Shown here one piece after another: positions 1-8,430 of a DNA stretch of 37,609 nt (position 1 is its first letter; the number at the start of each line of letters is the position of its first letter). The stretch covers positions 1 through 37,609 of the forward strand of contig DAHUZE010000017.1 of the NCBI GenBank assembly GCA_027306755.1. Reading direction: 5' to 3'. A program made the position numbers and the translations under genes. The notes under the pieces were generated by a model. It ran no database searches. It was given only the letters and a program-made list of their open reading frames with translations, and had not been told where the DNA came from. The stretch is from Acidimicrobiaceae bacterium (GTDB lineage Bacteria; Actinomycetota; Acidimicrobiia; Acidimicrobiales; RAAP-2).

Positions 1-2
1 AC

Positions 3-110
3 TACCTGGTGGCCAGTGACGGGGGCATCTTCACCTTCGGCAACGCCGGGTTCTCGGGCTCCGAGGGCACACACCACCTCAACCAGCCCATCGTGGGGAT
101 GGCGGCGTAA
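3..110 (+). CDS. C-terminal fragment of a secreted/repeat protein ([22 protein letters not shown] repeat), 5' truncated by window edge
   Basis: Open frame from window start to TAA at 108-110; translation contains the '[19 protein letters not shown]' repeat motif common in Acidimicrobiia extracellular proteins. Confidence 0.6.
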   Translation, partial: YLVASDGGIFTFGNAGFSGSEGTHHLNQPIVGMAA

Positions 111-303
111 CCGCGGGTTGAGACCGGGGACGCGCGACGTGCCTCGGATCCCGGCCACGTAGGCCCGGTCTCGGTTCCACTGCCGGGCAGCTCGGGCCCT
201 CTGTGCAGCGGACCGAGTGCCACGGTGTCCTTGCCAGCAGGAACCGGACGTGGCGGCCCACCGGGGCCGTGGCACTGGAATGCACCGAGGGGACCCGGTG
301 GGT

Positions 304-1215
304 TCAAGGCCGGAGGGTCCATCGCAGCGCGCCGAGCACAGACCGCGCGAAAGGGGCCACCACAAGGCTGTCGACCAGCGGCGGGGCGGGGATGCGCAGC
401 TCGGCCCGGGCCCAGCGGGGCAGCACCGTCAGCGCCGCGGCGAGGATGACCGAGTACACGGCCCGGTCGTTGGGCCTCCTGGCCACGCCCCGCATGAGGA
501 AATCACGGGCGTCGAGCGCCTGCGTGCCGGCGTAGAGGTCGGGGCGGACTCGACGGAAGTAGTCCTCTACCTCGCCGGTCGACCCGGGGACCCAGCGTGC
601 GCCGAGTGAGCGGGCCACCACCGCGGTCTCGGCGAAGTAGCGGCTGCAGTCCGCAGGCGTGAGCCGCAGGGGGCCGAACCGTTGGTATGCGGCGAGGAAG
701 CTGTGCATCTCGGCCACGTGGACCCACGTCAGGAGCTCGGGGTCGTTGGCCGAGTAGCGCCGCCCGTCGGGCGCCCGGCCGTGGACACGCCGGTGCACGT
801 GGCGAACTTGCTCGATGGCGCGCTCCGCCTGTTCGACCGTGCCGAAGCTGGTCGCGCCGACGAACGCGGCCGTTCGCCGCAGGCGCCCGATGGGATCCTC
901 ACGGTAGTTGGAGTGATCGGCGACGCCTGCCATGGCAAGCGGGTGAAGCGTCTGGAGCAGGAGCGCAGCCAGGCCGCCGACCACCATGGCCGGCAGGTCC
1001 CCGTGGACACGCCTGGCCACACCTCCGGGGGGAAGGTACGCCTCACCCGGGTGCTCGGCCCGGGGGGGCGGATCGCCGGGAACGCCCAGCGACCGGCGTA
1101 CTGCGCGGCGCACATCGGCCCGGATGGGGGCCGTGAGCTGCCGGCCCATCGCCAGCGGCAGCCGGATCGGAGCCGACGCCAGGTTGCGGACGCTGCGAGC
1201 CGCCTCCGGGGCCAT
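304..1215 (-). CDS. Oxygenase MpaB/DUF2236-like protein
   Basis: MAPEAARSVRNLASAPIRLPLAMGRQLTAPIR...LLLQTLHPLAMAGVADHSNYREDPIGRLRRTAAFVGATSFG...; typical DUF2236 start region. ORF track extends upstream to 2511 but ATG at 1215 fits the family start. Confidence 0.8.
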   Translation of the reverse strand: MAPEAARSVRNLASAPIRLPLAMGRQLTAPIRADVRRAVRRSLGVPGDPPPRAEHPGEAYLPPGGVARRVHGDLPAMVVGGLAALLLQTLHPLAMAGVADHSNYREDPIGRLRRTAAFVGATSFGTVEQAERAIEQVRHVHRRVHGRAPDGRRYSANDPELLTWVHVAEMHSFLAAYQRFGPLRLTPADCSRYFAETAVVARSLGARWVPGSTGEVEDYFRRVRPDLYAGTQALDARDFLMRGVARRPNDRAVYSVILAAALTVLPRWARAELRIPAPPLVDSLVVAPFARSVLGALRWTLRP

Positions 1216-1344
1216 CGCGCCAGCATCGCATCTCCACGGTCCCGGGGTGGACGGCAGCCGGGCACTAACCTCCATACGAAGTGGCAGGTCTCGGCTCCGC
1301 GGCAGGGTTCCGGCCGGCATGAAGTTTGACGTCGAACCGTCGCA

Positions 1345-2406
1345 ATGCGCGACGATTGCCCTGTGAACGTGTCCGGCAGCCGGGCCAATGGGGCCAGAGA
1401 CGCCGCGATATCGGTTGCGGCTGGGAACGTCGCCGGTCCCGCCGGCTGCGACGTACCGGCTACCACGCTGGTGCTGCCTCCCGAAGCGTCGGCCCCCCGG
1501 GACGCACGGTCGTGGGTCGTCGGGGTGCTCGCCGGCTGGCCGGGGGACAGCGTGGATCGCGCCCGACTGTTGGTGTCCGAGCTGGTGACGAACGCCGTGC
1601 TCCACGCTCGCACCGAGCTCACTGTCAAGGTCCGCCCCGATGGGAACGGCGTGCGCTTCGAGGTCCGGGACGGTGATCGGGGCGGCCCGATGCCCAAGCG
1701 CTACGTGACCGACTCGCCCACCGGACGGGGCATGCGCCTCGTGGCCGGCCTTGCCCGGGCATGGGGTGTGGACCGGGGGGCGCAGGGCAAGGCCATCTGG
1801 TTCACCCTCACCCCGGACATGGGCGCCCCTCCGTCCGGAGGACTCCCGATGGACCTGGTGGACCTGACCGAGCTGGATGCCTCCCCGGGCGAGCCGGCGG
1901 CGGACCCAGGGTCGTTCGCATCCGGCTCCGGCCGTTCCCATGCGTGTGGTGGGCTTCCCACGCTGCGGGTGCAGATCCTCCAACTTCCGCTGGGGATCTA
2001 CCTGGAGGCCGAGCAGCACAACGACGCCGTGCTCCGAGAGCTGGACCTGATCGAGCGATCGCCCGAGCGGGGCCCGCAGGTGCCGCCTCGGCTCCTGGAG
2101 CTCGCCGCTGGAGTCCGGGCGTTGTTCGCCTCTGCCACCACCAGCAGCCGGACCCAGGTGGAGGAGGCGATCCGGACGCACAAGGAAGTTGTCGACCTGC
2201 AGTTCGACGTCCCCGTCACCGGTTGGGAGGCCCTGGTCGAGCTGGCCGACCAGCTGGACGAGCTGGACCGGTACTGCGAGGAGGGGGCATTGCTGACCCT
2301 GGCCGCCACGCCGGATCAGCGCCGGTTCCGCCGGTGGTACGCCCGGCAGTTGGCCGACCAGGCGCAGGGGCGCCCGCCGACCCCGTGGCCGGGAAAGGGC
2401 GGCTGA
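1345..2406 (+). CDS. RsbW-like HATPase_c_2 regulator with uncharacterised C-terminal domain
   Basis: N box LVSELVTNAVLHA and GRGMRLVAGLARAWGV; C-terminal about 180 aa have no recognised domain. Confidence 0.75.
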   Translation: MRDDCPVNVSGSRANGARDAAISVAAGNVAGPAGCDVPATTLVLPPEASAPRDARSWVVGVLAGWPGDSVDRARLLVSELVTNAVLHARTELTVKVRPDGNGVRFEVRDGDRGGPMPKRYVTDSPTGRGMRLVAGLARAWGVDRGAQGKAIWFTLTPDMGAPPSGGLPMDLVDLTELDASPGEPAADPGSFASGSGRSHACGGLPTLRVQILQLPLGIYLEAEQHNDAVLRELDLIERSPERGPQVPPRLLELAAGVRALFASATTSSRTQVEEAIRTHKEVVDLQFDVPVTGWEALVELADQLDELDRYCEEGALLTLAATPDQRRFRRWYARQLADQAQGRPPTPWPGKGG

Positions 2407-2459
2407 ACCAGGGTGGCGCCGGTCGTGCCCGGGCCTGTCACCGGGAGACTGCCGGGCCG

Positions 2460-3194
2460 TCAGGCCAGGCGGCTGACCGCGACGCCGGCGGCCAAGAGGA
2501 CCACGGCCCACGTGAGCGCGGCCAGCGCCCGCTCCAGGGGGAGCAGGAGCCGCTGACGGTCCAGGGGGATCTGCTCCCCGTTGCGCGCCGTGACCTGGCC
2601 GTGGATCTCGGCCACCTCACGCCGGAGGTGGCGGGCTGGCGTGCTGAGCGCACGTTGCGCCATGGACAGAGCCGTCGCCCCGCCGGCGGCCAGCACGGCT
2701 CCAAGCGAGCAGGACGCAGCCTGCGCGACGTACGCCGTGAGCAGTGGAAACGCGCCCCAGCACAGGGCGAACCCGAGATCGGTGTGGACGGCGCCGCCAA
2801 AGAGCTCGGCGTTGTAGGCCACGACGAGCGCGGGCCCGATGATCACGAAGGGCAGCAGCACCAGCCCGACCTCCAGCACGCCCACCACCCCCAGGGCCAC
2901 CGCGCCGGCCAGCCCCGCCGCACAGGCGGCGATCAGGGCCCACCGGGGGATCGCCGTCCGCAGGGGACGCCCGGCCAGCTCGTCGTAGGCGTGGGCGGCC
3001 ACACCGACAGCCAGGAAGAACCCGAGCAGGGTGGCAAGCAGCCGGCTCACCCAGACCGTGGGGGCCAAACAGGCGCCCAGCACCACGTAGGACAGGTGCC
3101 ACGCGGTGTACGGCGGATGCAGGAGCGTCCACCAATCGAGCCAGCGACCGGGCCGGGCGGCGTAGAAGGCAGGCCGGGGCTCTTCGTCGATCAC
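2460..3194 (-). CDS. UbiA-like multi-pass membrane protein
   Basis: Multiple hydrophobic helices; AHAYDELAGRPLRTAIP in place of the UbiA Asp-rich motif; GTG start overlaps upstream TGA (GTGA). Confidence 0.55.
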   Translation of the reverse strand: MIDEEPRPAFYAARPGRWLDWWTLLHPPYTAWHLSYVVLGACLAPTVWVSRLLATLLGFFLAVGVAAHAYDELAGRPLRTAIPRWALIAACAAGLAGAVALGVVGVLEVGLVLLPFVIIGPALVVAYNAELFGGAVHTDLGFALCWGAFPLLTAYVAQAASCSLGAVLAAGGATALSMAQRALSTPARHLRREVAEIHGQVTARNGEQIPLDRQRLLLPLERALAALTWAVVLLAAGVAVSRLA

Positions 3195-3925
3195 CTCCGG
3201 CGGCCCCACATGACGAGCCCGCCACCGAGGCTCATCCTTCGCACGTGGACGTCGCCGATCCCGGCGGCTTCCCACGCGGCAACCGTCCAGGCAACCGGGT
3301 ACCGCCGGTAGTGGACGCTGATGCTCGGGCCGAGGAAGCGCCCCACCCGGAACCAGGGCTGGCCGCCGGTCAAGGCCCCGGCCACCGGGAGCACGGCGCG
3401 CGTGTACAGCCACCACAGCCCGCGCCAGGCGGGGTGGGAAGGGACCAGGAACTCGAGGCTCGCCACCACCCCTCCCGGGCGGACCACCCGGGCCAGCTCG
3501 GCAAGCGCCGCCGCCGGGTCGTCCACATAGCGCAGCAGGTAGCAGAAGCTCACAGCGTCCACGCTGCCGCCGGCCAGCGGGAGCTGCTCCCCCCTCGCCA
3601 GTGCGATGGCGACGCCGCCCCCGTGACTGGCCACGTTGGCAAGACCTTGGGCCGCCATGCCGGCGTCCAGGTCCACGCCGATGACCCGGGCACCCGTCCG
3701 GTCCCGGAGGGCGAGCGCGACGCCGGCCGTCCCGGTCGCCACGTCCAGGATGCGCTCGGGGGCGCCCGCGGCTACGGCATCCACCAGCGCTGCGCGCCAC
3801 CGGCCGTTCTGTCCGAACGAGAGCCATTCGGCCAGCCGGTCGTAGCGGTGGGGAAGCCCGGCGAACACCCGCCGCGCCGTCGGGTTGTCGTGCCCTGGGC
3901 TGGCACGCGCCGCGCGGGCGTCCAT
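3191..3925 (-). CDS. UbiE/MenG-like SAM-dependent methyltransferase
   Basis: ILDVATGTAGVALAL, GVDLDAGMAAQG, FCYLLRYVDDPAAALAELARVVRPGG; ATG at 3925 (ORF extends to TTG at 3961). Confidence 0.8.
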   Translation of the reverse strand: MDARAARASPGHDNPTARRVFAGLPHRYDRLAEWLSFGQNGRWRAALVDAVAAGAPERILDVATGTAGVALALRDRTGARVIGVDLDAGMAAQGLANVASHGGGVAIALARGEQLPLAGGSVDAVSFCYLLRYVDDPAAALAELARVVRPGGVVASLEFLVPSHPAWRGLWWLYTRAVLPVAGALTGGQPWFRVGRFLGPSISVHYRRYPVAWTVAAWEAAGIGDVHVRRMSLGGGLVMWGRRR

Positions 3926-4017
3926 CACGCGACGTTCCCACACATCGGCGCCCCCGGCCAATGGGCGCCGGCGCTCCTGCCTACGCTGGGAGCGTGTCCA
4001 GGGTGGCGCTATTGCCC

Positions 4018-4356
4018 ATGGGGGCCGTGACCGCCCCGGCGGCGGCCGTGACCGCGCCGGTCGTCGAGCCCCGCGCCGCTCCCGGGACGGGCGCCGGCAC
4101 CGACGACCAGGACACCCATGAGCCCGACGTTCCCTATGACGTCTTCTTGTGGAACGACCCGGTCACGCTCATGGACATGGTGGTGCGGGTGCTCTCCAAG
4201 GTGTTCGGCTACGACGGCGCCACCGCCCAGGCCCTGATGCTCCGGGCCCACCGGGAGGGGAAGGCCGTCGTCTGGTCGGGCGAGCGGGAGCGTGCCACGT
4301 CGTACTGCATGCGACTCGGCCGGTACGGACTGCAGTCCACGGTCGCCAAGTCGTGA
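4018..4356 (+). CDS. clpS: ATP-dependent Clp protease adaptor ClpS
   Basis: DVPYDVFLWNDPVTLMDMVVRVLSKVFGYDGATAQALMLRAHREGKAVVWSGERERATSYCMRLGRYGLQSTV; start could be 3961 or 3994. Confidence 0.85.
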   Translation: MGAVTAPAAAVTAPVVEPRAAPGTGAGTDDQDTHEPDVPYDVFLWNDPVTLMDMVVRVLSKVFGYDGATAQALMLRAHREGKAVVWSGERERATSYCMRLGRYGLQSTVAKS

Positions 4357-4814
4357 GGCGTCGGTCGCGCCGAACGCTCGCCCGGCGTACCGCCGCGGGC
4401 ATCGAGCTCGCACTCCCGGACTGGGTGACCGAGCTTGTGCGGTCGTCGTTGGATGAGCTGCGCCGTGACCTGGTGCTGCCCGGCGGTCCGGTCGGTCGCC
4501 GCCTGCTGGCACAGTTGGACGAGAGCGCACCCTCCGACGACCCGGTCGTGACCCTCATGCGCCAGCACACGCTGGACGAGACGCTGGATGCCATCGAGCC
4601 CACCATCGGCCGGCAGCTGCTTACCGACGATGAGGCCGAGGGATGGCTGGAGGTGCTCGGGCTGGTGCTGACGGCACGCATGGCGCAGCTCGGTGTGCGC
4701 ACGGAGGTGGACCGCTGGGCGCTGAACCGGAGCGACGAGGCTTACCTGCAGGTCGTCTACGCGCTGCAAGTTGCACTGATGCACGCGCTCGACGGGCCGC
4801 CCGCTTCTCGCTGA
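4353..4814 (+). CDS. DUF2017 family protein
   Basis: Immediately downstream of ClpS with GTGA overlap; DEAEGWLEVLGLVLTARMAQLGVRTEVDRWALN...YLQVVYALQVALMHAL. Confidence 0.75.
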   Translation: MRRRSRRTLARRTAAGIELALPDWVTELVRSSLDELRRDLVLPGGPVGRRLLAQLDESAPSDDPVVTLMRQHTLDETLDAIEPTIGRQLLTDDEAEGWLEVLGLVLTARMAQLGVRTEVDRWALNRSDEAYLQVVYALQVALMHALDGPPASR

Positions 4815-4881
4815 CGCCGGGCCGTGCCGGCGCCGTGACATCTTGCGGGTCGCTCGATCCGCACGAATCGGTCCCCGCTCA

Positions 4882-4890
4882 TGTTATAAT
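4882..4890 (+). promoter_or_regulatory. Candidate extended -10 promoter element TGTTATAAT
   Basis: Perfect TGnTATAAT in an otherwise GC-rich intergenic region, 67 nt upstream of the GTG at 4958; no clear -35. Confidence 0.5.
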
Positions 4891-4957
4891 CACCCAAGAT
4901 GCTCGCGAGTGGCTTTGATGTTGTGTGGCCTTGGCGCCGCTGTGCCGAGGACGACGC

Positions 4958-5890
4958 GTGAGCCGAGCGGCGACGGGGCTGATCCACGAGGCGGGCTTCT
5001 ACGACGACGACGACGGCTTGCTGGAGATGGTGGTGCCCTTCGTTGAGGCGGCCCTTGACGCTGGTGAGCCGACGCTGGTGGCGATGAGCCCCGTGCACGC
5101 AGACCTCGTGGGTGATGCCTTTGCCGGCGTTCGAGACGTGACGCTCCTCGCCGACAATTATGTCCGGCCGGCGGCAGCAGCAGCGGGGCTTCGCCGTGCC
5201 TTCCAGGAACATGTGAGAACCTCGGCTGGGCGAATGCGCTTGATCGGGGAGATAGCCGTGGAATCGCCATCCACCTGGGGGCCATGGGCGCACTACGAGG
5301 CTGCGTGCAACGAGATGTTCATGCCGTTCCCCGTGACGGCGCTTTGCGTCTACCACAGCGCGATCGGTAGTTCCGATGTGGGTGCGGACGTGATGAGCAC
5401 CCATCCGTGGTGCGCCACCCCAGATGGCGATCAAGTGATCAACGACCGCTACAAGCACCCAGAGGCGTTCGCTCGAGGTCGCCCGATGGTGCCGGACCCG
5501 CTGCAGCGCACGACGCCCGCCGCCGAGCTGTGGAACCCCGAAGCTGCGGCTGCCCGGCGAGCCGTCCGCGACGTGTCGGCGGGAAGCGCCGTCGCTCAAG
5601 GAGACGTTGACGACCTTGAGGTCGGCGTCAACGAGGTGGTGACGAACGCTCTTGTCTACGGCCGCCCTCCGGTCATTGTCCGTATGTGGGCCTCGGACGA
5701 GAAGGTGGTGGTCACGGTTGCCGACAGCGGAGCAGGGCTCGCCTCTCCGTCGACGGGGCTCGTCCCGCAAACGGGGGGCGCCAATGGGCGTGGGCTCTGG
5801 ATCACCCACCAGATCTGCGGCCAGGTCGACCGTGCTGTCTCTGACGACGGCTTCACTGTGCGGCTCATGGCGGGAGTGGATCGGCCGTAG
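4958..5890 (+). CDS. MEDS (DcmR-like sensory) domain + HATPase_c_2 regulator
   Basis: LIHEAGFYDDDDGLLEMVVPFVEAALDAGEPTLVAMS (MEDS-like) followed by VGVNEVVTNALVYG and ANGRGLWITHQICGQV (HATPase). Confidence 0.75.
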   Translation: MSRAATGLIHEAGFYDDDDGLLEMVVPFVEAALDAGEPTLVAMSPVHADLVGDAFAGVRDVTLLADNYVRPAAAAAGLRRAFQEHVRTSAGRMRLIGEIAVESPSTWGPWAHYEAACNEMFMPFPVTALCVYHSAIGSSDVGADVMSTHPWCATPDGDQVINDRYKHPEAFARGRPMVPDPLQRTTPAAELWNPEAAAARRAVRDVSAGSAVAQGDVDDLEVGVNEVVTNALVYGRPPVIVRMWASDEKVVVTVADSGAGLASPSTGLVPQTGGANGRGLWITHQICGQVDRAVSDDGFTVRLMAGVDRP

Positions 5891-5950
5891 GCACACACGC
5901 GGTGAGGTAGTCCATGCGCCGGGTGCCGGGCCTGGGAGTGCCGGCCGGGT

Positions 5951-6721
5951 CTACAGCTCGGTGTGGGGCGGTCCCTCCGGATCGAGGCCGGTGTCGACGA
6001 GGCGCTGTGCGACGTCGCGCAGCCTGATGTTGAGATGTTGGGAAGCCCGGCGCAAGACGTCGAAGGCAGCATCGCCGGTGATGCGCTCACGCTCCATCAA
6101 GATGCCCTGGGCCTGGCCGATCATCTCGCGGGTACCGAGCGCCGTCTCGAGGTTGTCCGCCTTCGCCTCGGCCGCTTGGCGTCCTTCGGCTCCCGAGAGG
6201 GCCAGCCCGGCCAGGGTGGCGAGCACCTGCGCCTTGCCCCGGTCCACGATGCCGAAGGCCTGGGGATAGGCGCCGTAGCAGTTGAGGGCCCCGGTGCGCA
6301 CGGCGATCGCCAGCACGCTGCGCACACCGGCCTCGAGGGCGCCCGGTGCCCACTGCGGCCACGGGGACGGATCGACCAGGTCACCGGCATAGATGGCGCC
6401 CCCGCCCCTGGCGATCACATCCAGGCACGGTCCCTCGCCGAGGCGCAACTGGAGGGCATCGAGCTCGGCGGCCACCTCTCCGGTGGTGGCCGGAGCGGTG
6501 ACCTGGTCCCCTTCGGTCACGAAGATCCCGGCATGGTCGCAGCCGTCGAGGCCCTCGACCGCCAGGGCGACGACCCGCTGCAAGGTTGCCTTCACGTCAC
6601 CTGCAGTGAACACGGCCTCGGCCAGGTCCGAGATCCCGGCCGAGAGGTCGTCCGCGGGATCGCCCTGGGCGGTGGTCGGCAGCACGCCTCCACGGCTCGT
6701 CGGGATGTCGGGGTCAGCCAT
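5951..6721 (-). CDS. GAF-ANTAR domain protein
   Basis: GAF (LRLGEGPCLDVIARGGGAIYAGDLVDPSPWPQWAPGALEAGVRSVLAIAV) and ANTAR (ALGTREMIGQAQGILMERERITGDAAFDVLRRASQHLNIRLRDVAQRLV); alternative start 6757. Confidence 0.88.
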   Translation of the reverse strand: MADPDIPTSRGGVLPTTAQGDPADDLSAGISDLAEAVFTAGDVKATLQRVVALAVEGLDGCDHAGIFVTEGDQVTAPATTGEVAAELDALQLRLGEGPCLDVIARGGGAIYAGDLVDPSPWPQWAPGALEAGVRSVLAIAVRTGALNCYGAYPQAFGIVDRGKAQVLATLAGLALSGAEGRQAAEAKADNLETALGTREMIGQAQGILMERERITGDAAFDVLRRASQHLNIRLRDVAQRLVDTGLDPEGPPHTEL

Positions 6722-6940
6722 CGTCGTCCGCGGAGTGAAGTGCCTGCACATGGGCATTTTAGCGGGGGGGGGATTAACTCAACATTTCGGCTATGCAAGC
6801 GGGCCAGCCGGAAGTAGGATCGAGATGCCTTCGACAGCGAGGGTTGGCAGCCGGGCGTCAGGCGCGTGGCCAACCGTCGGAGGGAAGGGTCTCGTGAGTG
6901 GTCGATCATCGATCCTCTGTGTAGGCCGCTTCGGGCGGCG

Positions 6941-8023
6941 ATGACCCCGCCTGGGAACCCAGGGTCCCTCGGGGACTTCGAGGTGGCGGTGCGCTACTCC
7001 GAGAAGGCGGCGGTGGTCGCCGTCCGGGGTGAGGTCGACCTGATCACCGTGCCCCATCTGGCCGGCGTCATCGACGCAGTGGTCGATCGCGGCCCCACCA
7101 CCGTCGTCTTGGACGTGGGCGGCGTGACCTTCATGGGCGCTGGGGGCTTGGGGGTCATCGCCTCGGCGCTGAGGCGGTTGGAGCCAGGTGGGGGACGACT
7201 GGTCCTCCGGGGATCCTCGCCCTTCTTGCGGCGCCTGCTTGGGATCACCGGCCTGGACACGGTGTCCGAGATAGAAGACACCGTCGCGCCTCCCGATGTC
7301 CTTCCTGCGGCGCTCACCCAAGAGTTGGTGCGAGCGACGGCGTTCCCGGCCGACACCGACGTGGTGGACAGTGCCCTGCGCCTCGTGGTGGCCCTGGCCC
7401 AGATGGTGGTCCAGCACGCCGACGGGATCAGCATCAGCCTCAACCGCCACGGCCGCCTCGCCACGGTGGCGGCCAGCGATCAGACCGTCTCGTCCATGGA
7501 CGCAGAACAGTACGAGGCCGGGGAAGGGCCCTGTGTCGACGCCGCCACCAATGGGCGATCCTTCCATGCCGTGTCCCTCAGCGACGAGACGCGCTGGCCC
7601 GACTTCACCCCCAAGGCCCTCGGTCTCGGCATCAACGCCATCCTCTCCACTCCGCTTTTGATGGAGGGTCGCCCTGCGGGGGCAATCAACATGTACTCAC
7701 GCACCACCCGGGCCTTCGCCGGTCACGACCAACAGCTCGCCAGCGCCTTTGCCACCGAGGCCTCTCTCATCCTCACCCACGCCAGCGCCGGCCCCGCCGA
7801 GGAGGATCTGACCGCTCGCCTCACCGATTCATTGCGGATCCGTCAAGTCATCGCCCAAGCCCAGGGCATCGTCATGTGTCGCGAGGGCGCCGGTGCAGAG
7901 GAGGCCTATGCCGCCCTGCGCCACATGGCGGTCAGCCAGGGGCGGACCTTCACCGAGTTGGCGACCGAGGTGGTCGCCTCGGTCCGACGCCAGGGGAGAG
8001 AGCCAGGTGACCACCGTGCCTGA
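6941..8023 (+). CDS. STAS-GAF-ANTAR fusion protein
   Basis: STAS (VAVRGEVDLITVPHLAGVIDAVVDRGPTTVVLDVGGVTFMGAGGLGVIASAL), GAF (YEAGEGPCVDAATNGRSFHAVSLSDETRWPDFTPKAL), ANTAR (LRIRQVIAQAQGIVMCREGAGAEEAYAALRHMAVSQGRTFTELATEVV). Confidence 0.85.
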   Translation: MTPPGNPGSLGDFEVAVRYSEKAAVVAVRGEVDLITVPHLAGVIDAVVDRGPTTVVLDVGGVTFMGAGGLGVIASALRRLEPGGGRLVLRGSSPFLRRLLGITGLDTVSEIEDTVAPPDVLPAALTQELVRATAFPADTDVVDSALRLVVALAQMVVQHADGISISLNRHGRLATVAASDQTVSSMDAEQYEAGEGPCVDAATNGRSFHAVSLSDETRWPDFTPKALGLGINAILSTPLLMEGRPAGAINMYSRTTRAFAGHDQQLASAFATEASLILTHASAGPAEEDLTARLTDSLRIRQVIAQAQGIVMCREGAGAEEAYAALRHMAVSQGRTFTELATEVVASVRRQGREPGDHRA

Positions 8024-8258
8024 ACACGCGGTCGACGCCTTGGACCGGGCCCGCACGGATGCCCAGCTGACCCATGGCGAGCTGTTCCTGCGGTACTTCG
8101 AGCTCGGAGGAATGTCGAGCGCGCTCCAGGTGGAGGCCTTCTGCTACGGCGCCCTGGAGCCGAGCGATCACGACCACGACATCATCGCCCACGCCATCAA
8201 CGAGCGGTTCTCCGAGTTCGGCCAGAACCACCCCATCGCCTACAGCGACGATCCCTAG
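8007..8258 (+). CDS. Small uncharacterised protein overlapping the end of the STAS-GAF-ANTAR gene
   Basis: GTG start in upstream CDS; 83 aa, VTTVPEHAVDALDRARTDAQLTHGELFLRYFELGGMSSALQVEAFCYGALEPSDHDHDIIAHAINERFSEF. Confidence 0.6.
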   Translation: MTTVPEHAVDALDRARTDAQLTHGELFLRYFELGGMSSALQVEAFCYGALEPSDHDHDIIAHAINERFSEFGQNHPIAYSDDP

Positions 8259-8430
8259 ACCACCCCGAGGATCCCCCTGCCGGGGCGAGTACACTGGGGG
8301 ACGACCTCGTGTCGCCATTCCGATCCGCCCCGGGTCCTCGGCCGAGTCGGAAGGAACCTGCGATGCATCGCTGGACATCATGCATCCTCCCTGAGTCGAT
8401 AACCAGGGCGTCGACAACCAGCGCAGAGTA

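Noticed and set aside
1216-2511. N-terminal extension of the 735-aa minus ORF
   Set aside because: Overlaps the well-supported HATPase CDS on the other strand; DUF2236-like protein starts at 1215.
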